This document shows, in pieces, positions 47,532 to 60,000 of a stretch of 64,000 nt of DNA. Made by a program: the position numbers and the translations under genes. The notes below the pieces were generated by a model, which saw only the letters and a program-made list of their open reading frames with translations, made no database searches and was not told the origin of the DNA. This DNA is from Hyalella azteca (Eukaryota; Arthropoda; Malacostraca; Amphipoda; Hyalellidae). Numbering within the stretch: the stretch's first letter is position 1; each line of letters begins with the position of its first letter. The DNA lies in assembly GCF_000764305.2 (NCBI RefSeq), contig NW_025941456.1:1-64000 (forward strand). The letters run 5' to 3'.

Positions 47532-47976
47532 GGGCCATACTTTCAAAATTTGCTAAGTGAACGTAAGTACTTACGCTTTATTTTCTTGTCTATGATTGGT
47601 GGATTTTGCTTGAAAGGCCGTCGTCAATGATTGGCTGATGAACTTACGATCCCGTAACTGATTTTGAAAGTATGGGCCCAGGGGCCATACTTTCAAAACT
47701 GGCTAAGTGAACGTAAGTACTTACGCTTTATTTTCTTGTCTATGATTGGTGGATTTTGCTTGAAAGGCCGTCGTCAATGATTGGCTGATGAACTTATGAT
47801 CCCATAACTGATTTTGAAAGTATGGGCCCAGGGGCCTTACTTTCAAAACTGGCTAAGTGAACGTAAGTACTTACGCTCTATTTTCATGTCTGTGATTGGT
47901 GGATTTTGCTTGAAAGACCGTCAATAATTGGCTGATGAACTTACGATCTCTTAACTTTTTTTGAAAGTATGGGCCC
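47532..47976 (-). mobile_element. Three MITE copies in direct tandem
   Basis: Three copies of the GGGGCCATACTTTCAAAA family lie head to tail at 47532-47679, 47681-47829 and 47831-47976, joined by a single A at each boundary (GGGCCCAGGGGCC). All are in the opposite orientation to the copy at 3150. The first two share CCGTCGTCAATGATTGG, a 3-base insertion absent from the third. The tandem arrangement points to local amplification rather than three insertions. Confidence 0.92.
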
Positions 47977-48886
47977 AGGTCCGTAAACTGCCCATCGTCT
48001 CATGGCTCAGCGATAATTTCTATTTAAAAATCGTTTACAAATGATGTCTCTATAGCTACAGCTCTTATATAGAAACTCGAAAGTGTTTGCTACTCGTAAT
48101 TTTGTTCCCAAGCATATTATTTGCACCATGCTTTTTACCATAACTGATAACAGGAAGCGAGTGGTCTGTCGCAACAGATGCTAATTTATTCATTGAACTG
48201 AATGGCAGCTGACCGCTCTGCTCCACTATTTAAGGACATAAATAAATGCATCTGGTGTTAGAAGTACAGGAAAATACAGAAGTTTCACACTCAAAAATTT
48301 CTCTTACTCTGTTGACATTTCAGTTCTCTCGCGAGGCCAGAAATAATCGGTAAAATATTTTGACACTCGAATTGACAATCAAAACATTTCCTTCTTTCTT
48401 TCTTTAGTAATTTTTATGCCTTCTAATTCTAAACTATAAACAACTAAGTTCGGCAAATAATTTTCGTTGGGTTCGTTATTAAAAAGATAAATTATCAGAA
48501 GATTCGAGGAAGAAATTTTTGTTTGGTCATAAGAAAAAAAAAGTTGCACTGCGAACTCAGCTTGAACGCTTGGCTTAGGAACCCAACTTAAAGGCTTAAA
48601 CTCCAGGATTTATCTCGAGTCCAAGCCACACAATATCTTATCTTGGGAGTCTGCTAAATTCTTATAATTAAATGCAAGCCTTACGATTTGTGAGCAATAA
48701 ATTCGGCAGGACTAATGTGCCAAAATGCAGAGTGGTTTCTGTGTGTCAAGAAAATTATTTAATGGTCAGTTATCTATTTTTATTATCTCTCGTATTTTGT
48801 GCTGCAGTAAATATGAGTTTATTTATTAAATCTTAGTTGCATTTGGAACTGGAAATTAGGCTGATTTCGTTTTCTTTTTGAATTTA
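47742..48886. repeat. 1.15-kb tandem duplication, first copy
   Basis: This copy starts inside the second MITE of the triplet, runs through the third and about 900 bp of unique sequence, and ends at TTTTTGAATTT. It contains no gene. It matches the next segment almost base for base. Confidence 0.95.
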
Positions 48887-50032
48887 ATGATTGGTGGATT
48901 TTGCTTGAAAGGCCGTCGTCAATGATTGGCTGATGAACTTATGATCCCATAACTGATTTTGAAAGTATGGGCCCAGGGGCCTTACTTTCAAAACTGGCTA
49001 AGTGAACGTAAGTACTTACGCTCTATTTTCATGTCTGTGATTGGTGGATTTTGCTTGAAAGACCGTCAATAATTGGCTGATGAACTTACGATCTCTTAAC
49101 TTTTTTTGAAAGTATGGGCCCAGGTCCGTAAACTGCCCATCGTCTCATGGCTCAGCGATAATTTCTATTTAAAAATCGTTTACAAATGATGTCTCTATAG
49201 CTACAGCTCTTCTATATAGAAACTCGAAAGTGTTTGCTACTCGTAATTTTGTTCCCAAGCATATTATTTGCACCATGCTTTTTACCATAACTGATAACAG
49301 GAAGCGAGTGGTCTGTCGCAACAGATGCTAATTTATTCATTGAACTGAATGGCAGCTGACCGCTCTGCTCCACTATTTAAGGACATAAATAAATGCATCT
49401 GGTGTTAGAAGTACAGGAAAATACAGAAGTTTCACACTCAAAAATTTCTCTTACTCTGTTGACATTTCAGTTCTCTCGCGAGGCCAGAAATAATCGGTAA
49501 AATATTTTGACACTCGAATTGACAATCAAAACATTTCCTTCTTTCTTTCTTTAGTAATTTTTATGCCTTCTAATTCTAAACTATAAACAACTAAGTTCGG
49601 CAAATAATTTTCGTTGGGTTCGTTATTAAAAAGATAAATTATCAGAAGATTCGAGGAAGAAATTTTTGTTTGGTCATAAGAAAAAAAAAGTTGCACTGCG
49701 AACTCAGCTTGAACGCTTGGCTTAGGAACCCAACTTAAAGGCTTAAACTCCAGGATTTATCTCGAGTCCAAGCCACACAATATCTTATCTTGGGAGTCTG
49801 CTAAATTCTTATAATTAAATGCAAGCCTTACGATTTGTGAGCAATAAATTCTGCAGGACTAATGTGCCAAAATGCAGAGTGGTTTCTGTGTGTCAAGAAA
49901 ATTATTTAATGGTCAGTTATCTATTTTTATTATCTCTCGTATTTTGTGCTGCAGTAAATATGAGTTTATTTATTAAATCTTAGTTGCATTTGGAACTGGA
50001 AATTAGGCTGATTTCGTTTTCTTTTTGAATTT
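48887..50032. repeat. 1.15-kb tandem duplication, second copy
   Basis: It begins ATGATTGGTGGATTTTGCTT, the same as 47742, and differs from the first copy only by a 2-bp insertion (CTTCTATATAG for CTTATATAG), one substitution in AATTCTGCAGG, and perhaps a homopolymer change. Full and partial MITEs at 48887-48974 and 48976-49121 are duplicates of the first copy. Near-identity means a recent duplication or a false duplication in the assembly. Confidence 0.95.
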
Positions 50033-51317
50033 CATTTCGTTTTCTTTCTATCAACCTAATGATAGTTCAGATTGAGAAAATCTTACATTAAATTTTTGAT
50101 AATGAGAAATGAAATTTTTATTTAAGTAATTCCCATACAGGCATCAGATAACTTGTGCCTGAGTATGTTTGTGCAGAGTATAATTCAAGCAGCCGATGAG
50201 CAATTATTTTTATTCGTTAAAACTAAACATTTTAATGAAGAGAAAGTCCCAGTTTAGATGGCATTGAAACCTCCAGCCTGGTCGCATATGTCATACGAGT
50301 AGAGGACTTACTATTCAGCAACCTAAGCTATAAACTGTGCCTTTCAAAAATGTCTAAAAATTAATTCCGAATTAATATCCTGTCCTGCAAATTTTGAAGA
50401 CCGTTTAGTAACGCAATGTTCAAAGATTGTATATTCGCATGCAATGAAATTTCTTGATTACCATAACATATTTTATACGTTTGATCTCGAATTAAAGTGT
50501 CACTTAAGCCGGAAATTAATGCCTAATTAGAGCCAAACCACTACTTTGTCTTAACTTGCCAAACTTAATTAGATTCTCAAGCGTTCAAGAAAAAACTTCT
50601 AAGAAATTTTTAATTTGTTTTATATTTTTTGAAATTATTTTAAATCCATATGCATGTTATGCTGTTGCAACAGGGCATCTTTAAGGCACGCGTAGAGGAC
50701 ACAGGTGTGCGAACTACAAGCTTGGATTTTCCCGTACAACTTAAGAAGAGAGAGAATATTTTGACGGAGGTAGAGGGCTGGCTTTGCTGAACTAAATCTT
50801 CACGTGGTATATACTGAACTTGTCATCTCCTTCTATAAAGGAATTAGTTTTATATTTGTTTTGTAACTAAAATTTATGCGATGGAACTTAAATAGTTTTT
50901 TTTTGTCATGACGATGATGCCGTGGTACTACCGTTCATGATGTTTGATGAAATATCTACATTGATAAATGTAAATATAATTTAATATAAATATAATATAT
51001 ATTTAATATATATTAAATATATATTATAAATATAATAATTTTCTTCATCATTAAAATACATTGAAATCCGGATTATGTTATGAATTATTTATTTCTGTTT
51101 TACTTATTGCTGGTTTTCCAACATAAATTATTTTAAACAGTGGAGAGTAGAACCATTCATTTCATGCATGGCATTTTCTTATTGCTAGCTTACGTCACTG
51201 TTAATTAAAAAAACACGGTGCTCTAATTAATTAAGGCTCAATTATTTTTCTTTATTTTCCCGAAATACTGAGTAACAAACTCAAAATGGACGGTGGTCCT
51301 CGCGCACTTGACAAGCT
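50033..51317. other. Unique AT-rich sequence
   Basis: An A/T-only palindromic stretch lies at about 50970-51040, built from TTTAATATAT and ATATTAAATAT words. No gene. Confidence 0.4.
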
Positions 51318-51465
51318 GGGGCCATACTTTCAAATCTCGCTAAGTGAACGTAAGTACTTACGCTCTATTTTCTTGTCTTCTGTGATTGGTAGATTTTGCT
51401 TCAAAGGCCGTCAATGATTGGCTGATGAACTTACGATCTCTTAACTTATTTTTGACAGTAAAGGC
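51318..51465 (-). mobile_element. MITE of the GGGGCCATACTTTCAAAA family, right end decayed
   Basis: The left end GGGGCCATACTTTCAAAT is good. The interior keeps GTACTTACGCTCTATTTTCT and GTCAATGATTGGCTGATGAA. The far end reads TTTGACAGTAAAGGCC instead of TTTGAAAGTATGGCC. A 69-codon frame through it gives NDWLMNLRSLN, the repeat-derived peptide. Confidence 0.88.
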
Positions 51466-54400
51466 CGTGGTGTGCAGCTCAACCAACACTCTTATTATAC
51501 CGCGTATTTCCAGGCTAAAGTACAATAGGGCTAGCACCGCGCACCGACTCTCGTGCTCTCTTCATATTTTGTACATTTTGCACCTACGAGTATAAATTGA
51601 GTGGGTTTTTTGTGCAACCGCGGCTGTATATTAAGTGAAATGAAATTTTATTTCTGCAGAGATGGGATCGAATTACCCAGGCAACATTTGGCGAGCTACG
51701 AAGACTGCTGTGCTGAGTTGTTAAGTAATGCATCGGCACTAAAATGCATCCGAGTTAATGATAAAAATACATTTACTAGCAGGCCAAGGGAAATATTTTG
51801 GTTAATGAACCAAAGAGCAGTGATTTTGTTCGTATTAGCAAATTTTCTAAATGAGTTTTATCATGCCAAACGTTGAAATTTCACTGCATTTGCGTCAAAT
51901 GTATTACGTGATGAGCCCGAGAAATATTACGTTTAATTAATGCCGAAAAGGTGAAAATATAAAAAATGTGATCAGTACTCACTGCTGTGAGTGACAGAGA
52001 GCGCATTTTCTCGTCCGTCCGTGAAATCACGGACAGACAGACGGACGGACGGCCATGACGAGCACATTAGCACATTTTTTTCCGTAAATGAGAAGATGCG
52101 CTAAAAATTGCTTTCGAAAAATGTTTCTTATCTTCGCGAATTATTTTGCTCATCATGCATAATAATAAAGATGCCATGGATTTTTCCTGCGTGGCATTGA
52201 TGTTGCAGGAGCAGAATTTTCCGAGCAGTTCTATTTTATTTTCATTTTTAATTAAATAGGAGCTTTAACTTAAAATTATTTGCACGCATCATTCACCTAT
52301 GACGGGAATTTGTAAAAATGTGAAAAATGTGAAAAAAATGAAAAATGAAATGGGGCACATAACATACATCGAGATTTTCATGATATTTATGTAGTTAAAG
52401 TTATGTGCAATTAACTTATTTTAAAGTTGTGCTGTCGTGAGTGGTAATTATGACACATTTAAGCGCTAAATATTCCGTGGTGTGATACCCATTCAGGTTC
52501 AAATAATTTCGAAGATTACAAACAATGATTTATAAATTCATGAATGATTTATAGATAAATTTTTCAGATAAGCTCAGTCTCTAAAAGTTTTAAAATTTTT
52601 ATACATCCCAAAAGCATTGAAAAATCCTACTTGTTGCCGTAACCAATACTTTCCAGTTGAATCCCGAAAGGCAATCACAGTTTATTTATTTTGAGAAGTT
52701 TGGCCATCATAGGACAGGTTCAGAAGGGCAGCGTCGGGCACTGAAGCAAAACTAACCTCGAAACAACTGCGATTGAATAACTTCTTCGTCCGTCGATGGG
52801 CCGTGACCAGGAATGACCATAGTTGCATAAACTCTAATGCATTTCGCTTGTCAGAGAATTTTCTCGAAATTCCTAAATGAAGTTTCTGTATTTCATTCGA
52901 TTGATGATCACGAAAATATTTTAAATGAGTAATTCCAGTTAATATTGATACGAAATAGTTATGAGAGATTATGATAAGCGGAGCAATAATTGTGTTTTAT
53001 TAATTATGATTTGACGTATAAGCGGACCAATAATTAATTTATGATGTTATTATTTTTATTAATTCCTGCGGATTATTATAAGCGGAGCAATAATTAGGTG
53101 TCGGGTTATTTGACGTATAAATTAGAAAAATGTAATTGCGTTTAAAGGCTGAATTAGCTTTTTTCATCTTGGAATTATATTTAGTTTTTTCCTCAAACAG
53201 CGCCACTTTATTAATCGCTATATTAACTTTTAATTTCATAGCTCACATTCATTTTGGCATCGCATAGCCAAAATTTGTGACAACATTTGTCACCGCAATA
53301 CATAAAATTTAGCGATTGTATATTTTCCCCAACCCCGCAATTCATCCCATATACAATTTTTTAAACATGCAATTTTGAGTTTTCGTCTGCATCCACATTT
53401 CTGGAGGATCAAATTTTCAATTATCATCTAATGATGATGTAGTCCAAAGATTATTTCGAGCTCCATTCAGTCGAAACATGATATTTATTCTAGCTTTCTA
53501 ATACAATATTTTATTTGACTCATTAATCAACTCGATAGGCTGAGTTAAAGTCCTATTATGGAGTCAACTTTCTGTAATAAGTTGCATACTCGAAATTGTT
53601 ATTTTAATTTTTTTTCGCAAATTTACGTATGCCACCGAAACGCGTGCAACTGGAAATTCACAGTTGAATTGCATTGTGATTGTCTTGATTTGAGTAACTC
53701 AGTATTAACACATGTCTCCTAACTTCGCCACGTCTGATTAAAAGAATAATTGATTGATCAGATATCCTAACAACACGCGTCGTAAAATGAGTTTGCATGA
53801 TTGTATCTCCCAAGCTCCCTCATTTAATCCCCTAATTATTCACTATTTCCTGACTGCAAGACTCGTGCAGTAAGAGGATTAAGGTCCCGCCAATGTCACC
53901 TTAACCCAATTTTGCGGATCCGCACAAAAATATGCAACGTCAGGCAAAATGTGTCCGGAAGCTGTGGATGAAAGGCAATGAGTCATCGTGCTATCGCTAC
54001 TCAATTCATAAAGCGAAGCTGCTAGTCCATAGGAGACGTAAAATTTTGATGAATTGAAGCATAAAAAGTAGAAGTAGGTGTTTTCAATTATTGCTTGAAA
54101 ATTTTGATTAAAATAACGTTTTCAAATTTTTTCTTGCTAAATTCGACTGCTTCCGCTGAATGTTTTAAGAGCTATTCATCTGTATAGCTTTTACGTATTT
54201 TAATGATACAGAAATATTTAAAAGAGTTCATTCGTATGAACTGGAGCTGAAAGTTATTAATTTGAAAATAAAATCACGATGCGTTAAACTGTCGATTGCC
54301 ATTAATTTTTATTCTCACACGAGGTATGAACAGGTTCAAAGTTACGAGGCTACGCTCTAGGTTACAAGTTCTTTTGAATTTTTGTGGAAACGATCGATGT

Positions 54401-54718
54401 CATTGATGAACTTGCTCACTCTCTTCTTATTTTAAAATACGAAGGCTAATTGAAAATACCAGCGAATTCATACTTATCTGCTACACGTAGACCTAATATT
54501 TATTTTTTTAAAATGGAAAATTGTATTTCAATATGCGATGATTGTACTTCATTTCATCGTCGTATCTGATTATTTTTTAGTGAAACGTCATTGTAATGTA
54601 ATTTTGAATTGCACCTTCTGTTTCGTAATTTTCAATGCCAGAAATTTTCACCAACAATAACAAGGAATTTTACAAGCAAAAAATTGCGCCGCGCTAAAAA
54701 GAGCTGGTTACATTTTAT
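51466..54718. other. Unique AT-rich sequence
   Basis: It includes a GTCCGTCCGTG hairpin at 52012-52054 and two versions of ATAAGCGGAGCAATAATT near 52975 and 53080. A 91-codon frame at 51601-51876 shows no family resemblance. Confidence 0.4.
52012..52054. repeat. GC-rich hairpin followed by GACG repeat
   Basis: GTCCGTG and CACGGAC at 52016-52033 form a perfect 7-bp stem with an AAAT loop. The next 20 bases are GACAGACAGACGGACGGACG, so several alternative pairings with CGTCCGTCCG are possible. Confidence 0.7.
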
Positions 54719-54896
54719 AAGACTTCTCTTTAACTTCACTTCTTGTTTGTTTGTCTGTCTGTCTGTCTGCTACAAATCTTATAATCGATATTTAACACAC
54801 TTCTACCTGTCCAATCGATCTAAAACTTTGCACACTTGCGTAAAGTTGGAGACAATGCATGAATCAATTTACAGAATAAATAATTTTACAAATTAA
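54719..54896 (+). repeat. TCTG-rich module, copy 1
   Basis: It begins AAGACTTCTCTTTAACTTCA, passes through (TCTG)n, and continues with ACAAATCTTATAATCGATAT, CTTTGCACACTTGCGTAAAG and GAGACAATGCATGAATCAAT. The same module returns at 56886 on the other side of the satellite. Confidence 0.9.
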
Positions 54897-54934
54897 AATT
54901 TTTTTTCTCATTAAAAAAAATAAAAAATAATTTC

Positions 54935-55083
54935 GTCTGCTACAAATCTTATAATCCATATATGACACAATTTGACCTGTCCAATTGATCTGAAATTTTG
55001 CACAATTGCATAAAGTAAGAGACAATGCATGAATTCAATTGACAGAATAAATAATTTTGAAATTTACAAAATTTTGATATCTT
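54935..55083 (+). repeat. TCTG-rich module, partial copy
   Basis: This copy lacks the first 50 bases and starts at GTCTGCTACAAATCTTATAA. It keeps TTTTGCACAATTGCATAAAG and GAGACAATGCATGAATTCAA. Confidence 0.85.
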
Positions 55084-55103
55084 AAAAGAATTTCGAAGTT
55101 CCA

Positions 55104-56885
55104 CATTTAAGTTACCCAACGTTTGATCGTGTTCACAAGCAGAAATTGCTTGCTTTCAGTTGAAGACTATAGTAATATGCCCAGTAATTTTTTATTTATT
55201 CTAGGGTATAATATATTTAAGTCTCCTATCGTTTGATCGCGTTAACTAGAAAATATCGCTTGTGTTCAGTTTAAGATTATAGTAATAAGCTCAGTAACTT
55301 TTTTGCATTCTAAGGTGTAATTTATTTAAGTCTCCCATCGTTTGATCGTGTTCACAAGCAGGAATTGCTTGTGTTCAGTTCAAGACTATAGTAATATGCC
55401 CGGTAATTTTTAATTCATTCTAGGCAATAATATATTTAAGTCTCTTATTGTTTGGTCGCGTTAACTAGAAGATATCGCTTGTGTTCAGTTTAAGATTTTA
55501 TTAATAAGCTCGGTAATTTTTTTAATATTCTAAGGTATAATATATTTAAGTCTCCTATCGTTTGATCGCGTTTACTAGAAGAATTCGTTTGTGTTCAGTT
55601 TAAGATTATAGTAATAAGCTCAGTAACTTTTTTTATATTCTAAGTTATAATATATATAAGTCTCCTATCGTTTGATCGTGTTCACAAGCAGAAATTTAAG
55701 TCTCCTATCGTTTGATCGCGTTAACTAGAAGAATTCGTTTGTGTTCAGTTTATAATTATAGTAATAAGCTCAGTAACTTATTTATATTCTAAGTTATAAT
55801 ATATATAAGTCTCCTATCGTTTGATCGTGTTCACTAGCAGAAATTGCTTGTGTTTAGTTCAAGACTTTAGTAATATGCCCAGTAATTTTTATTTATTCCA
55901 AGGTAAATTATATTTAAGTCTCCTATCGTTTGATTGCGTTACGTAGAAGACATCGCTTGTGTTCAGTTTAAGATTATAGTTATAACCTCAGTAACTTTTT
56001 TATATTCTAAGGTATAATATATTTTAGTCTCGTCACGTTTTCTCGTGTTCACAAGCAGAAATTGCTTATGTTCAGTTCAAGACTATAGTAATATGCCCAG
56101 TAATTTTTCATTTATTCTAGGGTATAATGTATTTAAGTCTCCTATCGTTTGATCGCGTTAACTGGAAAATATCGCTTGTGTTCAGTTTACGATTATAGTA
56201 ATAAGCTCAGTAACTGTTTATATTCTAAGGTATAATATATTTAAGTCTCCCATCGTTTGATCGTGTTCACAAGCAGAAATTGCTTGTGTTCAGTTCAAGA
56301 CTATAGTAATATGCCCGGTTATATTTAATTCATTCTAGGCAATAATATATTTAAGTCTCCTATTGTTTGGTCGCGTTAACTAGAAGATATCGCTTGTGTT
56401 CAGTTTAAGATTATATTAATGAGCTCAGTATTTTTTTATGTTCTGAGGTATAATATATTTAAGTCTCCTAACGTGTGATCGTGTTCACAAGCAGAAATTG
56501 CTTGTGTTCAGTTCAAGACTATAGTACTATGCCCGGTAATTTTTAATTTATTCTAGGGAATAATATATTTAGGTCTCCTATCGTTTGATCGCGTTAACTA
56601 GAAGATATCGCTTGTGTTCAGTTTAAGATTATAGTAATAAGCTCAGTAATTTTTTTATATTCTATGGTATAATATATTTGAGTCTCCTAACGTTTGATCG
56701 TTTGATAGTGTTCACAAGCAGAAATTGCTTGTGTTCAGTTGAAGACTGTAGTAAAATGCCTAGTAATTTTTTATTTATTCTAGGGTATAATATATTTAAG
56801 TCTCCTATCGTTTGATCGCGTTAACTAGAAGAAATGGTTTGTGTTCAGTTTCAGATTATAGTAATAAGCTCAGTAACTTTCTTAC
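55104..56885 (+). repeat. Dimeric satellite, units of about 109 bp alternating
   Basis: Type A units contain GTTCACAAGCAGAAATTGCT, type B units GCGTTAACTAGAAGATATCG. Both then share TTGTGTTCAGTT, TATAGTAATA and a tail TATATTTAAGTCTCCTATCG. A and B alternate along the array, giving a dimer period of about 218 bp repeated about eight times. The rule is broken only near 55560-55710, where two B-type units adjoin and one A unit is truncated. No open frame of note. Confidence 0.93.
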
Positions 56886-57084
56886 AAGACTTCTCTTTAA
56901 TTTCACTTCTTGTTTGTTTGTCTGTCTGTCTGCTACAAATCTTGTAATCGATATTTAACACACTTCTACCAGACCAATCGATCTGAAATTTGGCACACTT
57001 GCGTAAAGTTGGAGACAATGCATGATTCTATTGAAAGAATAAATAATCTTGAAAATTTACAAAATTTTGATATCTTTAAAAATT
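56886..57084 (+). repeat. TCTG-rich module, copy 3
   Basis: It starts AAGACTTCTCTTTAATTTCA and follows copy 1 closely through GAGACAATGCATGATTCTAT. It ends in AAATTTACAAAATTTTGATA, which is shared with the partial copy. Confidence 0.9.
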
Positions 57085-60000
57085 TTGAAATATAATTTTT
57101 CTTTTCAATATTTGAAAATAAAATTAGAAATTCATTGTACACATGTAACATCCAAGACACTGGATTGTTCAGAAGTGTTGTCTTTAAAAAGTAATTTTTA
57201 AACGCATATTTTTATTTTCAGTATAAATTTAATATAACATACCCAAGCATTTTTATATTTGTACAGATGTTTGCATCATGTTAACATACATAGATTTTAA
57301 CAGCGAACTTTGTTCTCTGGAAAAAATTCCTGTAATCAAAAGTGATATCATCAGAAACCTCGGTAATTATAATGTTTTGTTTTACTAAAATGGTCTCCAA
57401 ATAATTACTGCGCATTATTTATTTAACATTTCAATAATCCAATTGAAATGCGTGTATTTTCGATTTTCATTTGAGTCGACAATTTTATTAATGACTGTGG
57501 TCTTTGTTACTGATGGCTTATTTAGCATAGCAGTGCACAAAGTGGGGTAACTATGTTATTGTTGTGTTTAGAAATTTTAGAAAGGTAAATTTTCTGCTTC
57601 CGGAATTTAAATTCATTGTGTGTCTGCCTGAACATGGATTACAAATGTTAACCTTCAGAGCCATATAATGATTGAGATTGCGATTAATTGTGATAAATTA
57701 GGTATTTTCGTGGATTGCTGTATTGGGAGCTGCAATTTATGAAATTGATAACCGCTTGCTAGACGATAAATAAATCGGCAGACACTCGACTGGCCAACGT
57801 TTCTATTAAATCGTTGGTCGTATGAACATTTCACGTCTCCAATGCGGGGAATTTTGAAGAATTAAAAATTAAAAATGAGAGAATTTTTCGATAGATTGAA
57901 TTCTATTTTCCTGACGAGTGACTGAATAATCGATTATAAAATTACGACATTTTTTATAGAATTTGTACACTGTATGTAGAAATTCATTTAGCCTGAAGGT
58001 ATTGAGCAAAAATAAAAATTCACAGTTAACTAAATGGAAGGTAGGCTAAATCCGAAAGCCGCGGTGCGTTAATTTGATTGGATTTTGTGACAATTGAAAC
58101 GGGCTGAACAAAAGCTAAAGAAGCTGTTGATCAAATTTGTAAATCTATTTTTTTTCTACACAGAAGATTGGAAACGGCCATTACATATTGGAACATTAAA
58201 ATCGAAAATAGACATATATTGTGGGATTTAGGCGCCGTGGTGAATTGATGGACCTATTAATGCACCTTTGCACCTTACATTAATCATAAGAAAAGCCGAT
58301 ATGAGAAGGATGTTTGAAAATTTTGAAGCTACTCCGAGTTTTCTGGTGTAGGTTTGGAGTCGTGTTTCGACCAACTACTGTTGATTGTTTTCGTAGGCTA
58401 CGCTTACATGTGCGTGGACCGCTTATAATATTTTACCCAATGTCCTGAACTTACCAATCGCTTTATGTACAGGTAATATGTGTATCATTTATATATATAT
58501 ATTTATTTACTTATACAATTATATTTAAAAATGTATAAATTTGCCCCAATTCTTTGTTCAAAGATTCGAATGCCTTTGTCATTAGTTTAAATAGAATATT
58601 TTCAGAATGCTTGCTTCCGATCTTACGCAAGCCGGCAGACTGTCCAGGTTATGACGGCGGCGAGCCGGAACGTTCTGTCGCCGACGATAGATTAGGGACA
58701 ACGCAATGCACGCTATAAAAGCCCATCAAATTCACCATTTAGCCTGAATCTGACTACTGTTTGTCATTTCTAGACTGCACCGCCACAATATCTAATGGCA
58801 GCTTCCCGACTTCTTTTATTCGAAAGTCAACGTTTACCTGTTCGCGCTCCAGCTCTCTTGGCTTCTACTCATTTCGTTCAAAATAAATTACGTAGTAAAT
58901 AAATGGGATTCAAGCATTTATACAACTATGCTTTTGGATTTGTTCTATTTTTCATGCGAGTATCTGAATTTATATATTTGGGCAATATCTTATCGCTAAA
59001 TAGGTTTCTGACACTTCTTGTCCTTATCCAAACGAATGATTAACGTTTTGTATAAAGCTGCGTACATATAGTTGTTCTCTAGTGTGACAATGACAACGCT
59101 TTTTATTGTATATTTCATATTTTATTTAGTTTTATTCTCTTAGTTTTTATTCCTATCGTGTATTTCATATTCAGTTTTCATTCCCTTAAAATTGTAGTAC
59201 AGCTGCCTGCTTACAATTATTACCTATTGCTTTGCCATTATTTTTCAATTCATATTTCAATATCAGATATGGGAATTGCTCTTGTGCTGATTGATTGTTG
59301 TTTTTCCGGATTTTTTTAACTAGGCCCAGAAAACTTTTCGTAAAACTGTGATGAATTTTAGTCGTATTTTTTTTTTTTAATTTTTCCCTTGAAGCCATGA
59401 AGTAGGGAGTCCAACGAGAAGGGTTTGAATTGATCAAGCTTGTAACTTTTCAAGGAAGCGATGACCCTTCACCTGAACCTTCTATTCCCGTTCTTTTACC
59501 GGACTTAATCCCACCTGGGCGACTTGGACCTGCATCGGCAATTATTTCGACCTTTACGTCTTGTCTGCCACTCTCGTTAATTGCTTCCTTGTAGGCCTCT
59601 TGCTTGGAATAAATTGCTACACATGTTATATATTGACTGCCATCAACCATTTCTAATTCTGGTTTAGGTTACACATTTATTGAGGGAGGGGGGGGGATAA
59701 ATGTGCTCTTTGGGAAATTAAACAAAAAATTTGATAACCTAAGGAATGTTTAAAAATGTGACACCAGTAGTGTTGTTATACAAAACTACTGGGTTATAAA
59801 TTGAGGAAGAATTAAATAATTTTTTTAAAAAGAAAAGTTTATTTCTCTTCGGGAATTATTAAAATCCATTCGGCTATTAACCTGGATGTTAAATAACGTA
59901 CATGTTCCTACTTCACTATTTTCGTGGAAACTATTCATAAATTCAAGAAAGAAGACCAGGATATATGATGGCAGTTATTCTAGGAACAATTATTCATTAG

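Noticed and set aside
51386..51595. Conserved small protein family with NDWLMNLRSLN
   Set aside because: The peptide recurs only because it is read from copies of the same MITE.
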